NCBI GenBank assembly: GCA_003693705.1
Contig: RBZT01000499.1
Span: 124,001-188,000 of the forward strand
From: Polymyxa betae
Lineage: Eukaryota; Endomyxa; Phytomyxea; Plasmodiophorida; Plasmodiophoridae
Direction: 5' to 3'
DNA: 64,000 nt
Position 1 is the stretch's first letter. The number at the start of each line of letters is the position of its first letter. The notes beneath the pieces were generated by a model. That model saw nothing but the letters and a program-made list of their open reading frames with translations, made no database searches and was not told the DNA's origin. Position numbers and translations under genes: made by a program. Shown in pieces: positions 22,108 to 33,595 of the stretch.

Positions 22108-22414
22108 TGCAGCAAGAGACCAGCAAGTCACCGACGACGACAAAACATACCCAACGATAAGAGACTGCAAACAAGAGGTGACCCATTCTGCAGGCAACAG
22201 CCGAGACAAGGCAAGATCAGAGACTGCGAAGCTAATGAAGCCTCTTGGAGAGAAGAGAGAGCGCAAGTGGCCACAATTTTGAAATCAGATAAGGACCCTC
22301 TGCGAAGGCGGGGAAAACCAATAACTTTGCAACATCTTTCTAAACCAACTCCGTTTCTGTATTGAACACATTTTAAGCCTTATGTGGGCATTCTGTTAGA
22401 TCTATATGCAGAGT
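22108..22414. other. Intergenic
   Basis: About 300 bp between the small helical gene and the end of the decayed MDR copy, both on the minus strand. No motif or RNA gene is seen. Confidence 0.5.
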
Positions 22415-23638
22415 TTACATTGATGGAGTTGGGATAGGCGCCGCCAGCTTCAGAACACATTTGCCTTCGTTCTGGCCAGTGAATAACGACATGATGGCGT
22501 CTATCCAGCTATCAAGGCCGTTGAATTCGGTAACTTTATAGGTGATTTGCTGCTGATGAATCCGATCGCTAATCTATGTCTAGCTTTACCCCTTTCTGCT
22601 GCATAGTCGAGCATCACGAAACCCTTAATGCTTGCTCTCTTGACAAGAAGCATCATATAATTTGCGGGACCTTTCATCTCCTTGGAATTATATTACCCGA
22701 GCACCAAACGCTAAATTTGATAATGCAGCATCCAGTGCATCACCGCCTACATTATCAAAGAACACATTGATGCCTACAATTATCAATACTTGTAAATATA
22801 CCATTACTGGAAAAATATTCAGTTGTTTCCATTTGGACAAAGTTGTTGAATCCTCTTTGACAGCGAACCCGATGCTTTATAATTGATAGCCCCATCGAAT
22901 TTAAGATCGTTGACTAAATAACTGCATTTCTCATCGGATCCAGCAATTCCAATAACACAGCAACTCATGAGTTTGGCTATCTGTCCTACTACAGACCCCG
23001 TCGCCCCTGCTGCTGCTGAAATGAGCTACGGTATCTCCCGGTTGAGGTTTCCCTATCTTCAAAAACCCTGAACAGAGATTGCTGAAAATGAGTACGATTA
23101 GAACCCGTATGCATACCAAAATACGCAGTGAGGCCAGTAGTTCCAAGAACGTTCAGCCAAGCATTGATCGGTAGTCCAAGTGAGGGATCCACTTTCTCGA
23201 GACCTTTCGGATTTCGTAAACAGCATATTCTTGAAGACCAAAGGTTCCAATCACAAAATCTGATTTGTTGTAGCCTTTCACAGTGGAATGAATAATCTGC
23301 CCAATACCCAACGCCCTCATGACCTGTTTGCACAAAAAAGCTTGTTCGTATGCACAAGAATTAATGATATGTGTTTGCATACCTCTCCAATACCAACAGG
23401 TGGCAAATACGATTTGCCAGATTTCATCCATCCTCGCATCGCAGGATCAATAGAAACAGAAAGAACTTTGATAAGCAAGCTCTCCCCTTTCAGCTCAGGT
23501 ATTTCAACCTAACTCGAAAAGTTTGCAAGCTAGACATCAGCCGAGCTCGATGGTTACCGTCTCCAGCCGGAAATCATCCCAAGTCGGCAATCCATTTGGT
23601 CGCTTTATTAGAACGATTCGGCGATTAACGAGAACCAT
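22415..23638 (-). pseudogene. Decayed MDR-type NADP-dependent reductase (prostaglandin reductase-like), tandem copy
   Basis: This copy parallels the intact gene at 23984-25252: NRRIVLIKRPNGLP, ELKGESLLIKVLSVSIDPAM, the VLGTTGLTAYFG motif, KIGKPQPGDT, SAAAGATGSVVGQIAKL, INVFFDNVGGDALDAAL and a C-terminus ending at 22415. It carries three lesions. An extra base near 23026 breaks the frame just before the glycine-rich NADP motif. The splice donor after CPNG (22828-22829) is GA where the intact copy has GT. The conserved VLCGAISQ segment is deleted near 22688-22696, again shifting the frame. A single sequencing error could explain the first lesion but not all three. Remaining exons still read well, so inactivation is probably recent. 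Confidence 0.75.
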
Positions 23639-23983
23639 TCCGGGGTTGGCAGTCTGCAATCAGCAGAAAATGGATGATCGATTATAGAATATACAAGTCG
23701 GTATTATGAAAGGAACGAGAGACGGCTATACCTAAATGAGAGGAAATGGGGTGGTGGGCTTACTAAGGAACAGTACTGTTAGGATGGTGATGGGTGGTGA
23801 ACAGCAGGCGGGCTGCGGCGTCAGATTACAACCGAAGATCGGGTTGGTCGGTGTGGTCTTGTGAGCCACATTGATAAGGATGAAAGGTGAATAAGATTTC
23901 TCTTTCTCGGCTTTCAGAAATCACGCAATGCTACAGGGCAGCAGCAGGAATCCGATGAGACTTTGGATCAAATCATGAGAGGC
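23639..23983. other. Spacer between tandem MDR copies
   Basis: A 345-bp spacer between the intact copy's stop and the decayed copy's start. It contains GGTCGGTGTGGTC-type G/T-rich stretches but no gene. It presumably held the promoter of the decayed copy. Confidence 0.5.
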
Positions 23984-25252
23984 CTAGTTAGCCTCCGGTA
24001 CTATTCTCAGGATACATCGTCCAATATTTCGACCTTCGAATATGGAGTTTAGCGCCTCGACAAAGCATCCGAGTCCACTGAACTCTGAATGCCGATATTT
24101 GATGGATCCGTTACGGATCCATTGTATCAACTGCTTACGAGCTTCTTCATAAAACTCCTCGAAATCTTCACACTTGAAACCTGGTGATAGTCAAATGTTA
24201 TTGATCAGATCCTTCAGAAGACAAACCTTCTAATCTGCTGCACTGATAGAGGAGTTGGAGATAGTTGCAAGGACCTTCAACATGATCCGAATTATACTGC
24301 GAAATGGCACCACAGAGGACAACGCGCCCATGACGTCCAAGGTTGGCTAATGCGGCATCCAAGATCTCACCACCGACATTGTCGAGATATACATTGACCC
24401 CTTCAATCCCTATCAGTTATTATATGAAGAATTCCGGTCAAAGTACCATCTGGACAAAGAGAGTCGATTTCCTCATCAAGGATGCAGCCATCTGCTTTGT
24501 AATTAATGGCTTCGTCGAATTTCAGTTCGTGTTTTAGATAATCGCATTTCTCATCAGATCCAGTGATGCCGATTACTTTGCATCCTTTCAGCTTAGCAAT
24601 TTGCCCTGCAACTGAGCCGACGGCTCCGGCGGCAGCCGATATCAGCACCAACTCCCCGCGTTTAGGCCGTCCGATTTTCAGAAGGCCTGAAGATTGTTGA
24701 GATCCTTGAAATGCAACGTATAGAAGCGAACCAAAATATGCTGTTAGGCCAGCAATTCCAAGAACGCTGATCCAACACTCAGGAGGAAAATCCAAACTAT
24801 TATCAATTCTCTCGACACCAAACGCATTACGAATAACAGCGACTTCCTGCAAGCCCAGGATACCAGCAACCAGGTCTCCTTCTGAAAACCCTTTAACTGT
24901 TGAGCAGGTTATTCTGCCAACTCCATAAGCCTTCAGGACCTACAGCAACGTTATAATAATTTGAAAACCGAATCGAGTGTTTACAGGTCCTAGAAGGGCG
25001 GAATCTGCATATTCGCCTTCCCGCAGCATGACGCGAAGAGCGGCATCGATCGATATGCACAGAACATTAACAGTAATAGCAGGTCCTGTCGGTTCTATAA
25101 TATCCACCTGGAGCCCAATAAACTTCCTTTGAAAAAGTTCAATCGCAGCGTACTTCTTCCAGACGGAAATTCTTGTGAGAAGGCAATCCCCGAGGCTGGC
25201 TAACCAGTACGATTCGGCGATTTCTGTACCGGCCCATAAATTGGTCGCTCAT
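23984..25252 (-). CDS. MDR-type NADP-dependent alkenal/one reductase (PTGR1 / CurA-like)
   Basis: A zinc-free medium-chain reductase that reduces activated double bonds with NADPH, as in prostaglandin/leukotriene reductases and plant alkenal reductases. From ATG 25252: RNRRIVLVSQPRGLPSHKNF, GPAITVNVLCISIDAALRVM, AYGVGRITCSTVKGFSEGD, GIAGLTAYFG, LLKIGRPKRGELV, the nucleotide motif ISAAAGAVGSVAGQIAKL, VIGITGSDEKCDYL, VNVYLDNVGGEILDAALAN, and HGRVVLCGAISQYN. The C-terminus is GRNIGRCILRIVPEAN. Introns are about 45-50 nt. One of 45 nt inside AYFG-LLKIG is a stop-free multiple of three. All three sites damaged in the neighbouring copy are intact here. Confidence 0.9.
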
Positions 25253-25566
25253 AAAGCGATAAACACAGAGGAATGGGATCTGTATACCAGAATTGGAGCA
25301 TTACCAGAATGAACGGCCACGAACATATCGTGATTATCGAATTGCCTATTCAATTGACTTCAAAACCAATGAATCGGTCGTTTGCGCACCATGACGCCAT
25401 CGCCCGCAGCTCCCTAATACTGTCTCAAATGGGCAGAGAACTGACAGAGTCAATACGGCTGCATTGCAAGAATTTTAAGCTAGCCTAATTGTCAAAGCTC
25501 GGTTAATAGTCAAACAATACGATATGTTATTTAATGAAGAAATTTTACAATCATATGAGGACGGAT
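25253..25566. other. Intergenic
   Basis: About 310 bp between the reductase start and the TFIIS stop, both minus strand. A 71-codon plus-strand open frame overlaps it but has no motif. The reductase promoter is expected here. Confidence 0.5.
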
Positions 25567-26763
25567 TCACATCCTCCAACGATTACCACAATGCACACAT
25601 GTAATAAAGGTCGTCATAGGTTCATCAGCACTGCGTGTCTGCATCTGATAGAATGTGGTTTCTGATTTCTTACAGCGACCACATTTGAACATATCTGTGG
25701 CACCCATTCCTTTATTCTATAATCACAACATTTCAATAGAGAATAAACAAACTCGAAACAACAAACCAGGTCTGATCTCATCTCTTGTTTCGATTCTTGT
25801 TGACGATCTGCTCTCGACGCCTTCAGCTCTCTGCTGGCCATATCCTAATTCAAACATTCAGTAAATAGGCAACCAGTGGCACGAACAAGATCTACTTTGG
25901 AATCCATTCGAGCCAGCTCGCCTGGATTGATTTTCCCTTTGCAGATATCGGTAGCGAAATCGGGATTAGATTTGTCCTTCAAATTGAACATAATGGCTCG
26001 AAACTGATTCTTATACCCCTTCTGAGTATTTCCGAAATGACTAAACAGACCATCCTCGATTTGAACAGACACAAACATTCGATCATCTTCGCCTGCAATC
26101 CATAATTAATTCTGATACACATTTCCAACAGTCTGTGATTACTCGGAAGACCCAACAGACATCCAGCCAGCATTGACCTGATCTTATCTCGAACAGCATC
26201 GCCTGTCTTTACTTCATTAGCGCTTAGCTCTAAACGCAAACCAATATCAGAAGAGTTTTAAACAGCAAACGATCGCTTAATCATTACTAGATGCAGATGG
26301 CATTTTGGGCGTTATTGGCTCTGATCTGGGAGATTGAACGGCACTCGACGATGGCGACGCCGGCGCGCTAACCCCATCGGCAGACCCCGGGTGGTCTTTA
26401 GCCCTCAAATTGCTAACAAGGTTCTTCCATGACTTCACTAGCGATAAAGCCAGTGTTCGGATCTGTAAATTACCATGTTTTCTAAGGCGGCCGACTGTCA
26501 CACCTATGCCAGTTTGCTGGACGAAAGTCAGCAATAGATTCCGGGTTGGAGAAAAGACGAATTTGCTGCTATCCAGCAGTACTGGTTATGATATGAAATA
26601 AGTCATTATTAAAAATATAACGAACTTTCAGGGCGTCCAACTCCATGGTCTGTTTGCTCAGCAGTGTCAAAGTGGCCAGCGTCTCCTTATCGTTCGAGTC
26701 GAAAATGGCTGCAGCTAGCTCGCATTGCAGCTTGCCGATATCGGATTCTATATCTGTGGTCAT
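25567..26763 (-). CDS. TCEA: Transcription elongation factor TFIIS
   Basis: TFIIS rescues backtracked RNA polymerase II by stimulating transcript cleavage. The N-terminal LW domain starts [16 protein letters not shown] (ATG 26763) and, across an intron, continues [19 protein letters not shown] and [14 protein letters not shown] Ser/Pro-rich linker follows. The central polymerase-binding domain includes [32 protein letters not shown] and [11 protein letters not shown]. The C-terminal zinc ribbon has [20 protein letters not shown] then EP, followed by [12 protein letters not shown], keeping both Cys pairs and the catalytic acidic hairpin (Asp-Glu). The stop is at 25567. Introns are short; the exact acceptor of the first one (about 26520-26570) is uncertain. 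Confidence 0.92.
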
Positions 26764-27805
26764 TGCGCCCGGTTATTGTCGGCGACAGATCGAAACCAGA
26801 TGCCGAACGAAGCGCGAATCTAACAGGACGAATGATCGAATCTGAAAGAGCAAATCTCCGTAGTCGCGCAGTATTTCCATCTCAAGAAAATTCATTTGGT
26901 TCTGTCTCTTCGATCTGGGAGAAAGTGCGTGGGCATTTGCACATTCCAGTGGCGCACATTTTACTTTTGGCACAGACAGTCAATCTGTCGGATGTACCTT
27001 ACCAGTGATATCCCTCATATAAGCCGGCAACGAATGAAACCAACGAATGCAAAGTTCTGCACAGGCTCTGTGCGATCAGTTTTCATTCTTTTATACGATG
27101 ACATTCCTCCACATAAGATCCGTTTTTTTTTTCAGTCTGTGTCATTAGATTAAACCATAGAACGAAGCAATTATCTTACAAAGTTTGCAAAGTTTATGGG
27201 GTATCAGATCTTATATATAACATCTGGATTTGATGATTACATGCAACACTTTAAAGAAGACAAAACTGTCTGTAAATCTCTGCTTGTTTACATCATAACT
27301 TCGTCTTATACTGCAAAGGGAAACGGCCAAATCCGCACTTCATCTGAAATCACATAAAACTCGAGTTGACTTCAATGCGTGCTTTCTGTTTTAATGGCAA
27401 CCGTTAGATAAAGAGTTATTCGACATCGCTGGAATTGTCTGAGTTGAAAAGATTCCAAACAACATTAATATGATATTGCAAATACAACTCGAGGTTCTTC
27501 AGGTGTAGTTCTAGATGACCAGCATCTTTTCAATGAAATAGCTGGGAGCTACGAAGTTTACGAGTTATTATGTTATTAAATGACGATAACAGGAAGTGGA
27601 TGCCAGCGACTGTGATAAGAGTCTTAGGGTTTAGGGTTTTGATGCTTCTATGGTGCTGTCCATTGCGGATTTGGCTCTGGAAGACACATGTCGTCTGTCT
27701 CATTGGATGATTTACTCTTTCAAGCGAAGCTCGCCGAACATGCCGAGCGGTGACCGGAATTTAGGCGCTTTGGCTGCGATCTGATGCTAGTTTAGATATG
27801 ATGAA
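26764..27805. other. Long intergenic region between TFIIS and 14-3-3 (divergent)
   Basis: About 1.04 kb between two divergently transcribed genes, so it should hold both promoters. The 27150-27600 part is AT-rich and featureless. A 66-codon minus-strand frame (26773-26973) begins at GTG, not ATG, and has no family match. A telomere-like repeat lies at 27624-27640. Confidence 0.6.
27624..27640 (+). promoter_or_regulatory. Telo-box (TTTAGGG-type) upstream of 14-3-3
   Basis: TTAGGGTTTAGGGTTTT gives two telomere-like units about 165-180 bp before the 14-3-3 ATG, G-rich strand sense to the gene. Plant-type telo-boxes act in promoters of growth-related genes; function here is inferred from position and from similar sites at 33484 and 41355. 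Confidence 0.5.
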
Positions 27806-28796
27806 ATGGCCGATATTATGAAGCGTCTTGTGCTTAGCAAGGTTGAGCCGTTGAACGACGAGGAACGGGCCATCTTTGCCATCGCGTTCAAGAATGTAAG
27901 CGGTGAACGGCGTGCTGCTTGGAGGAAGATCTATTCGATTGAAAGACAGGAGACGGATCGTCTGGATTCATCTGGGCAGACAATGGGTGATGGTGATAAA
28001 GATCAACAGCAACCATCAATGCATAGATTAGCTCTTATTCGACAGTATAAATCGCATATTGAGAATGAATTAACATTCATATGTACTCAGGTCGGTGATT
28101 TGATGTCATTCGATTGTCTGTAAATCCATTTCATCAGGTTCTGAATATTCTCTATGATCATCTAATCCCACTCGAAGATCCGAACTTACATCTGCTGTTA
28201 AAGTCGGCCATGTCTCAGCAGGTCTCAATCAGTGTCAGTTCGCTGGCTTCAATCGAAGAGGCTGACAAGACCACCGAAACCGTTGTCACTCAAGTTCGTC
28301 GAAAGTTTCAAGGCAAATCTCACAACAATGTTCACTGTTCTTTTAGGTGCTTACAGACCCGTCGAAAGCTTCCGAACCTGGCAAGGTGTCAAATAAAGAA
28401 TCACTCGTGTTCTGGTACAAGATGGCGGGCGATTACAGACGTTTCCTGACCGAATTCCTAACGGATGGTTCCGAGATGAGAGACAAAGAGATGCAGAAGG
28501 CGCTGGAGGCGTACGTAATCGCCGCATCCATCGCCAAGGCGTATCTGCCTCCAAGCCATCCAATTAGGCTCGGTCTAGCTCTGAACTTTTCAGTGTTCTA
28601 TTACGAGATCTTGCAGATGAGGACATTGGCCTGTCGCCTGGCTGAGAACTCATTCAATGAGGCTGTCGCTGATATAGACCAGCTTGATGAGAAACTGTAT
28701 CAGGATTCATTGCTGGTAATGCAGCTATTGAAGGATAATCTCAAGAACTGGACCGCTGCTGATCAGGATCAATCCGATTCTGATGTTGTTCGATAA
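27806..28796 (+). CDS. 14-3-3 protein
   Basis: A phosphoserine/threonine-binding dimeric adaptor. Exon 1 from ATG 27806 has LSKVEPLNDEERAIFAIAFK and NVSGERRAAWRKIYSIERQE, then YKSHIENELTFICTQ. Further exons give VLNILYDHLIPLEDPN, WYKMAGDYRRFLTEF, PSHPIRLGLALNFSVFYYEI and DSLLVMQLLKDNLKNWTAAD. Lys and Arg of the phosphopeptide groove (AFKNV, ERRAAWR) are present. The usual Arg-Tyr pair in GDYYRYL is Arg-Phe here (GDYRRFL), losing one hydroxyl contact. About 45 extra Ser/Thr/Val-rich residues sit between helices C and D, partly from an exon bounded by a 53-nt intron (28294-28346). It is a divergent member but looks functional. Confidence 0.92.
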
Positions 28797-29032
28797 ATAT
28801 CATGTTCGATGCTCCTACTTTAATTTCAGTCGTTTCCTTGCAGCGGGGCTATCTCGCTCTTTCTATTAAGGTCATAATACTACATATCTGGTTGCTAGTA
28901 GAAATGAGCTCTCAACCCCGAAGTTGGCACTAATTCAATCATAATGCATACTCAATCGGCTAAAAATGAAACAGGAATAGATTATTTACTATGTATCAGT
29001 GGATAAATATAAATAAGTTAATACAATGAAGT

Positions 29033-32000
29033 TCAGAATTTGCCCTCGAAGATTCTAGCGATACGTTCGTATCTCTTCCTCTCCTCAGTAGATCCTACTA
29101 AACGGCCCATTTGCGGTCTCGGTTTTGGAGGAAGAGGTGGAAGGCCGACTGTTGTTCTTGGAGACAGATCACGAGCAGATCTTCTTGACATGCGGATTCC
29201 AGAGTCAACATCATCACCATCTGATTGATATGAAATAGAATCTGATACATGACCAGGTGAAGACTCTCGAGATGTAACCGGACTGGTCGAGTACGACAGA
29301 TTCACACGACGCCGTAATAACGAGCTGGATTTGACAGGGCTTGTTGAACACGACCTAACTACTGAGGTATTGTCGCATGCAGAGACATCATTGAGACCAA
29401 CAGATTCAAACGGTGTCTCATAGTCTGATGACGAGTGAATCACATCGCCATCATTTTGGACTTGAGTCGTGATAAGAAGCTCGGCGTTACTGGGATCTGG
29501 AAGCACACGGATTGGGGACAAAGCCACTTCGCGGACGTTAGGAGCAACTTCTTGCTGCGACTTCCATTCAGACTTTGGTGATGATATTGGAGGTCCCAAC
29601 TTCGAGTCTGTAGGTGATTGGTCTTCATGTGTTGGAAAGGTGAGAATCTGATCATCGAGGTCGGATTCATCGGCTGATGCGGTATCGTGAGAGTTTCCAA
29701 TCATCTGATCTGGTTGGTTGGCGAGAAGGACGCTTTCAGTTTCTGATGAGTTATCAGACCCTTGTTGATCGCCGACCACATTGTTTTCATTTGGCTTCAT
29801 GTGAACAATTTCCGGATTAGTATGAAGTTCAGGCGTATTCTGAAGGTCGTAATGGCTATCATCTTGAGCAATGGAGGCATCAACGTTGATGGAATTCTGC
29901 GGTAATAGATCATTTTCGACTTCATCTAAGCCATGACCATCATAATCTGATTCAGAAATGGAAACTGCCTGGTCGTGTTCAAGAGGTATCGAGTCTGCCT
30001 GTTCCTCATCCGGAACAGGCGCACCTTCCGCTATCATATCACCTTCAATTTCAGGCACTTCGTTTTGGCGATAAATCGGCGGCTTAGGTGGCAAATCGAT
30101 ATTCGAAATCACGACGTCTATAATGTCCCTCTCGAAAGCATCAACGGACGCCTCCCGATCAGAAACTCGTGAATGTTCCAGTACAATAGTGTGCGCATCA
30201 TCCATCGTATCCATAATATTGATCAATATTCGAGTAGGTGACGGCAGCCTAATTGGAGATGAAGCCGCTCTTTTCGGTGAGCGAACAGGTCTGCCTGGAG
30301 ATTTAACAGGTGAAGAAGGAGCTCTGCCTGGGGATTTAACAGGTGAAGCAGCTCTGCCTGGAGATTTAGCAGGTGAAGAAGGAGCTCTGCCTGGAGATTT
30401 AACAGGAGAAGCAGGAGATCTGGTTGACGATTCCGTAGGCAACGAAGAGCGCTTACCTGGTGATCTAGATGTCGCTGAAACCTCAATTGGATTATCTGCA
30501 GATGACGGCGGTCCTATTGTGGGTGATGCATCTCTGTTATCTTCAGATGACAGTGGTCTTATTGTGAGTGATGCATCTCTATCTGGTTGAGGTAAAGGCC
30601 CGGAAGGTATCCGAATGGATGACGGTTTGGTCATTGTTGGATTTGGGGTGAATATCATTGCAGATCGGAGTCTTGTTCCAGCTCGATCATATTCACTATT
30701 CGTTGGCAGTGATTGTGATTGGAAATTCTCCAATCGAGTTTTAACCTTGTCGAGCTCTTTCATTTTCAAACTGAGATCTTGTATGGTTGCAGATGGACGT
30801 CTATATGAGTTCTTAATATCACCGATTTCTTTCAATTTCAGGTTGACATCCTCCATCGTCACGTTTGGGTCAGTATAACTGGTCGGTGTATATGAGAAAT
30901 CCTGTACTGGGGCATAGTCCAGATCGGAGAGAAAAGTCGATGCAGAAAAGCGAAACGAATCCGGCGTAATTGGATCCATTTGTGTAGCATCAGAAATGGA
31001 GCGTTCAGGAGGTGGTTCGAAATCGGGCTGTGGTTCACGAATAGCTGCTATGGGCATCTCTAATTGAGCTTCACAAAGTGCCGATAACATAATCTCATTA
31101 GGAAGGATCTTCACTAACAGATGACCGATACATTGATTGGAATCACTGATGATATCGAGCCATTCTAGAATGCCGTTTTCTGCTGTCGCAACAGTTAACT
31201 TTCGAAGAGAGAACCTGGCTCGGCCTAAGCAATAATCCAGCTTAGGCTCATCATTCGATCGATAATGTAACGAAAATAAGAGAGTCTTCTGCAAGAGTTC
31301 TATCGGGGTCGGAAGGGCCTGAACCATTACTGAATACAAGCGAAGAAATGACGATGTGATAAATTTAAACCTTGGAATTTAGTCGTACACGAGATTTCCA
31401 GTTGGGATGGCTACAGCCTGGAATAAGGTGTGTTGTACTAAGTCCAGATTGATGTGGTGATGAAGGTAGCGGATCGAAGGCGAACTTCACATATAGAGAT
31501 CCGGTAAAGAGATTCGGATCACTCAGATTAGCGGCTTGTTGACATTCAATGGTAAGACAGCTTTCTTCTAACGAAGGAACCAACTCAGAGTTATTGAAGT
31601 CGTGTTTCGCCATAGATTCCAATTGATCGCGATCTCGACTAATCGATATGGAACTGTGAGTTTCATAACGATGAGGGGATCCATCGTCGTGTCGGCGACC
31701 AACAGATTCTGGAGACATGGAAGAGCTTCTGGCATTGTCTCCAACAATATCAAACTTTGATTCACGAACGGGCTCAACCATCAGATCAGAGGTATTATCA
31801 GCATCTTTGTGCCTTTTAGATATCGGATCAATATTGCCGGGAAGACGTTTCCGGCATAAAAATCCACGAACAACCCGCTGAATGGGAACAGCAGCACGCC
31901 ATAGCTCGCCCAGAAACGACATCTGAGAGAGCGATCCCAAGGCCAGCATAACCGATAATCGACCAACAGTTTGATTGGAAATCACATCACGAGCTTCTAT

Positions 32001-33404
32001 GTCGCCACTGAACCCGCAGAGTCTCAGAGCTGCGAATACATCGCCACCGGACGCTTCCTTACAAAACCCGCCCTGATTCAAAGATGGCAGGATGCGATCC
32101 AGCCGAATCTTGGCGATACCAAGCAGGCGGGAATGCTGGTCCTCCCGGGGTCGTGGGGACGAACACGTCCAGAATTCCAGGACTAACAGAGATGTCTTGA
32201 GATGATCGTAGAATTGCTGTGAGTACAGACGCGGGATCTGTCCGAGATGATCAAACGACGGACACCATCTATCAGATGATGGGACAGTACGATGGCGGGT
32301 CTGACCCGGGAACGCCTGGTACGATACAAACAGGTACCGCTGGCGCTGTGGCAACGGCAACGTCACGACCGCCGACCGAATACCGACCTGAACGATCACG
32401 AGATCACCAGGTCGTGCAGCCAGCTCAGGGAGGTCGTCGATCGGGGCGGGTATGTCGATGGGCTCGGGGGCGGGTTCAGGGGCAACCTGAACCACGCCTT
32501 GAGCGATTCGTGGCGTGGGTGGCCGGTCGTACTGGACCGCATCCGCAGCGTCGGATGAAGGTTCGAGTTGGCGTCCCTCATCACGGAGCAGCAGCTCGAA
32601 TTTCAACGTGCATCGATGTTGTCGATTTCGGCTAATCAGCTCGGTCTCGCGTCCGATGCTGCCCTGACCGGAATCCAGCAGACGGTACAGCGATAGGAAC
32701 CCGGACATACTGGCCCATTTTGGTTTCGATGGCAGCTGGCCTTCACATTCACATTTCACCGTGAACTGAATGTAATTGTCTTGAGCTTCAAATATCGATT
32801 TCGGCAAAGTCAACGAGAATGCCTCGTCGATCTGGAACAGACATTTGGATTGAAAAAATTTCGGTGAAAGTGAGGAGACAGCTGAGCCTCGAATGTTCTT
32901 CTGATTCGGTATGGTGAAGGAAACATTCACTGTTGGGCGTGATGATGCGAATGGAAATCTTCGATCAAAGACGATCTGGGAAAGCGTCAGACGAGCGGCG
33001 ATCATCGGTTGTTCGAGGCCCCCGATATCAATCAGTGCCTGTCGAGCATCGTCTTGGGCTTGACGAATCTCCTGCAGCGATTGTCGCTTTCGTTGGCGAG
33101 CTACGGCGACTGCATCGGCGCCTTCCTGATCGAAGAACAGATTCGCAAAAAGAACTTCGGGGTCGGTGGCACCATCGGGAACGTTCCCGAGTACGTCCAA
33201 CTCCAGGGTCGTACTGGAGCCAGGTCGATTGCAGTCGCCCAGGTCCATGCTGGACGCCAGATCCATGCGATCACGTAGGAGACGGCCTCGGGCGATCAGG
33301 CGCGAGATTTCGTCGTCATGGTCGTCGTCCTGATCCGGCTGACCGGGAACCAACGAATCCTTGCTACGTCGTCGTGTCCTTTTCAGGACCGAGGCCGACT
33401 CCAT
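29033..33404 (-). CDS. C2CD3: C2CD3-like centriolar C2-domain protein
   Basis: Two large exons joined by a 52-nt intron (31319-31370) encode about 1,430 residues. C2CD3 promotes centriole elongation and distal appendage assembly. Three C2-like regions are visible: around VNVSFTIPNQKN to KFELLLRDEG; the segment LLVLEFWTCSSPRPRED, LLGIAKIRLDRILP, then TVGRLSVMLALGSLSQM, which parallels a C2CD3 C2 domain closely; and LTIECQQAANLSDPN through WLDIISDSNQCIGHLLVKI. An IQ motif (VPIQRVVRGFLCRKR) lies between the second and third. The C-terminal half is acidic and Ser/Pro-rich, with a tandem SPxKSPGRA repeat. The start is the ATG at 33404. The C2CD3 name is likely but not certain. Confidence 0.75.
30286..30425 (-). 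repeat. In-gene tandem repeat encoding SP(V/A)KSPGRA units
   Basis: Four imperfect direct copies of a unit containing CTGCCTGGAGATTTA (plus-strand view) encode KSPGRA-type peptides in the disordered tail of the C2CD3-like protein. Each unit carries SP sites suited to proline-directed kinases. Confidence 0.7.
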
Positions 33405-33483
33405 AATCGCATAGTGCAGGACACGACGAGCAACAATGAGAGTGGCGGACCTCCCATCTACAGGCAACTGCCGTCATACTTAC

Positions 33484-33507
33484 ACCCTAAACCCTAAAAC
33501 CCTAAAT
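33484..33507 (-). promoter_or_regulatory. Three-unit telo-box upstream of the C2CD3-like gene
   Basis: Three CCCTAAA-type units lie about 80 bp before the C2CD3-like ATG. Read in the gene's direction they are TTTAGGG/TTTTAGGG units, the same relative orientation as at the 14-3-3 promoter. The site also sits just past the stop region of the F-box gene on the same strand. Confidence 0.55.
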
Positions 33508-33595
33508 CTTGCTGACTATGGCCATTCAGTTACCTACGACGATGGACTGCTCCGAGTGAGAAAATGAAACCACGACAGTCTGAATTAATGATGTA

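Noticed and set aside
26773-26973. 66-codon minus-strand frame upstream of TFIIS
   Set aside because: It starts at GTG, has no family match, and ends just before the TFIIS start; an unrecognised exon is possible but unsupported.
30123-30590. 155-codon plus-strand open frame with GDLTGEE repeats
   Set aside because: It is the antisense of the SPxKSPGRA repeat in the C2CD3-like gene.
31365-33467. Treating 31365-33467 and 29033-31339 as two separate genes
   Set aside because: A phase-0, 52-nt GT-AG intron (31319-31370) joins them, and the third C2 domain spans the junction.
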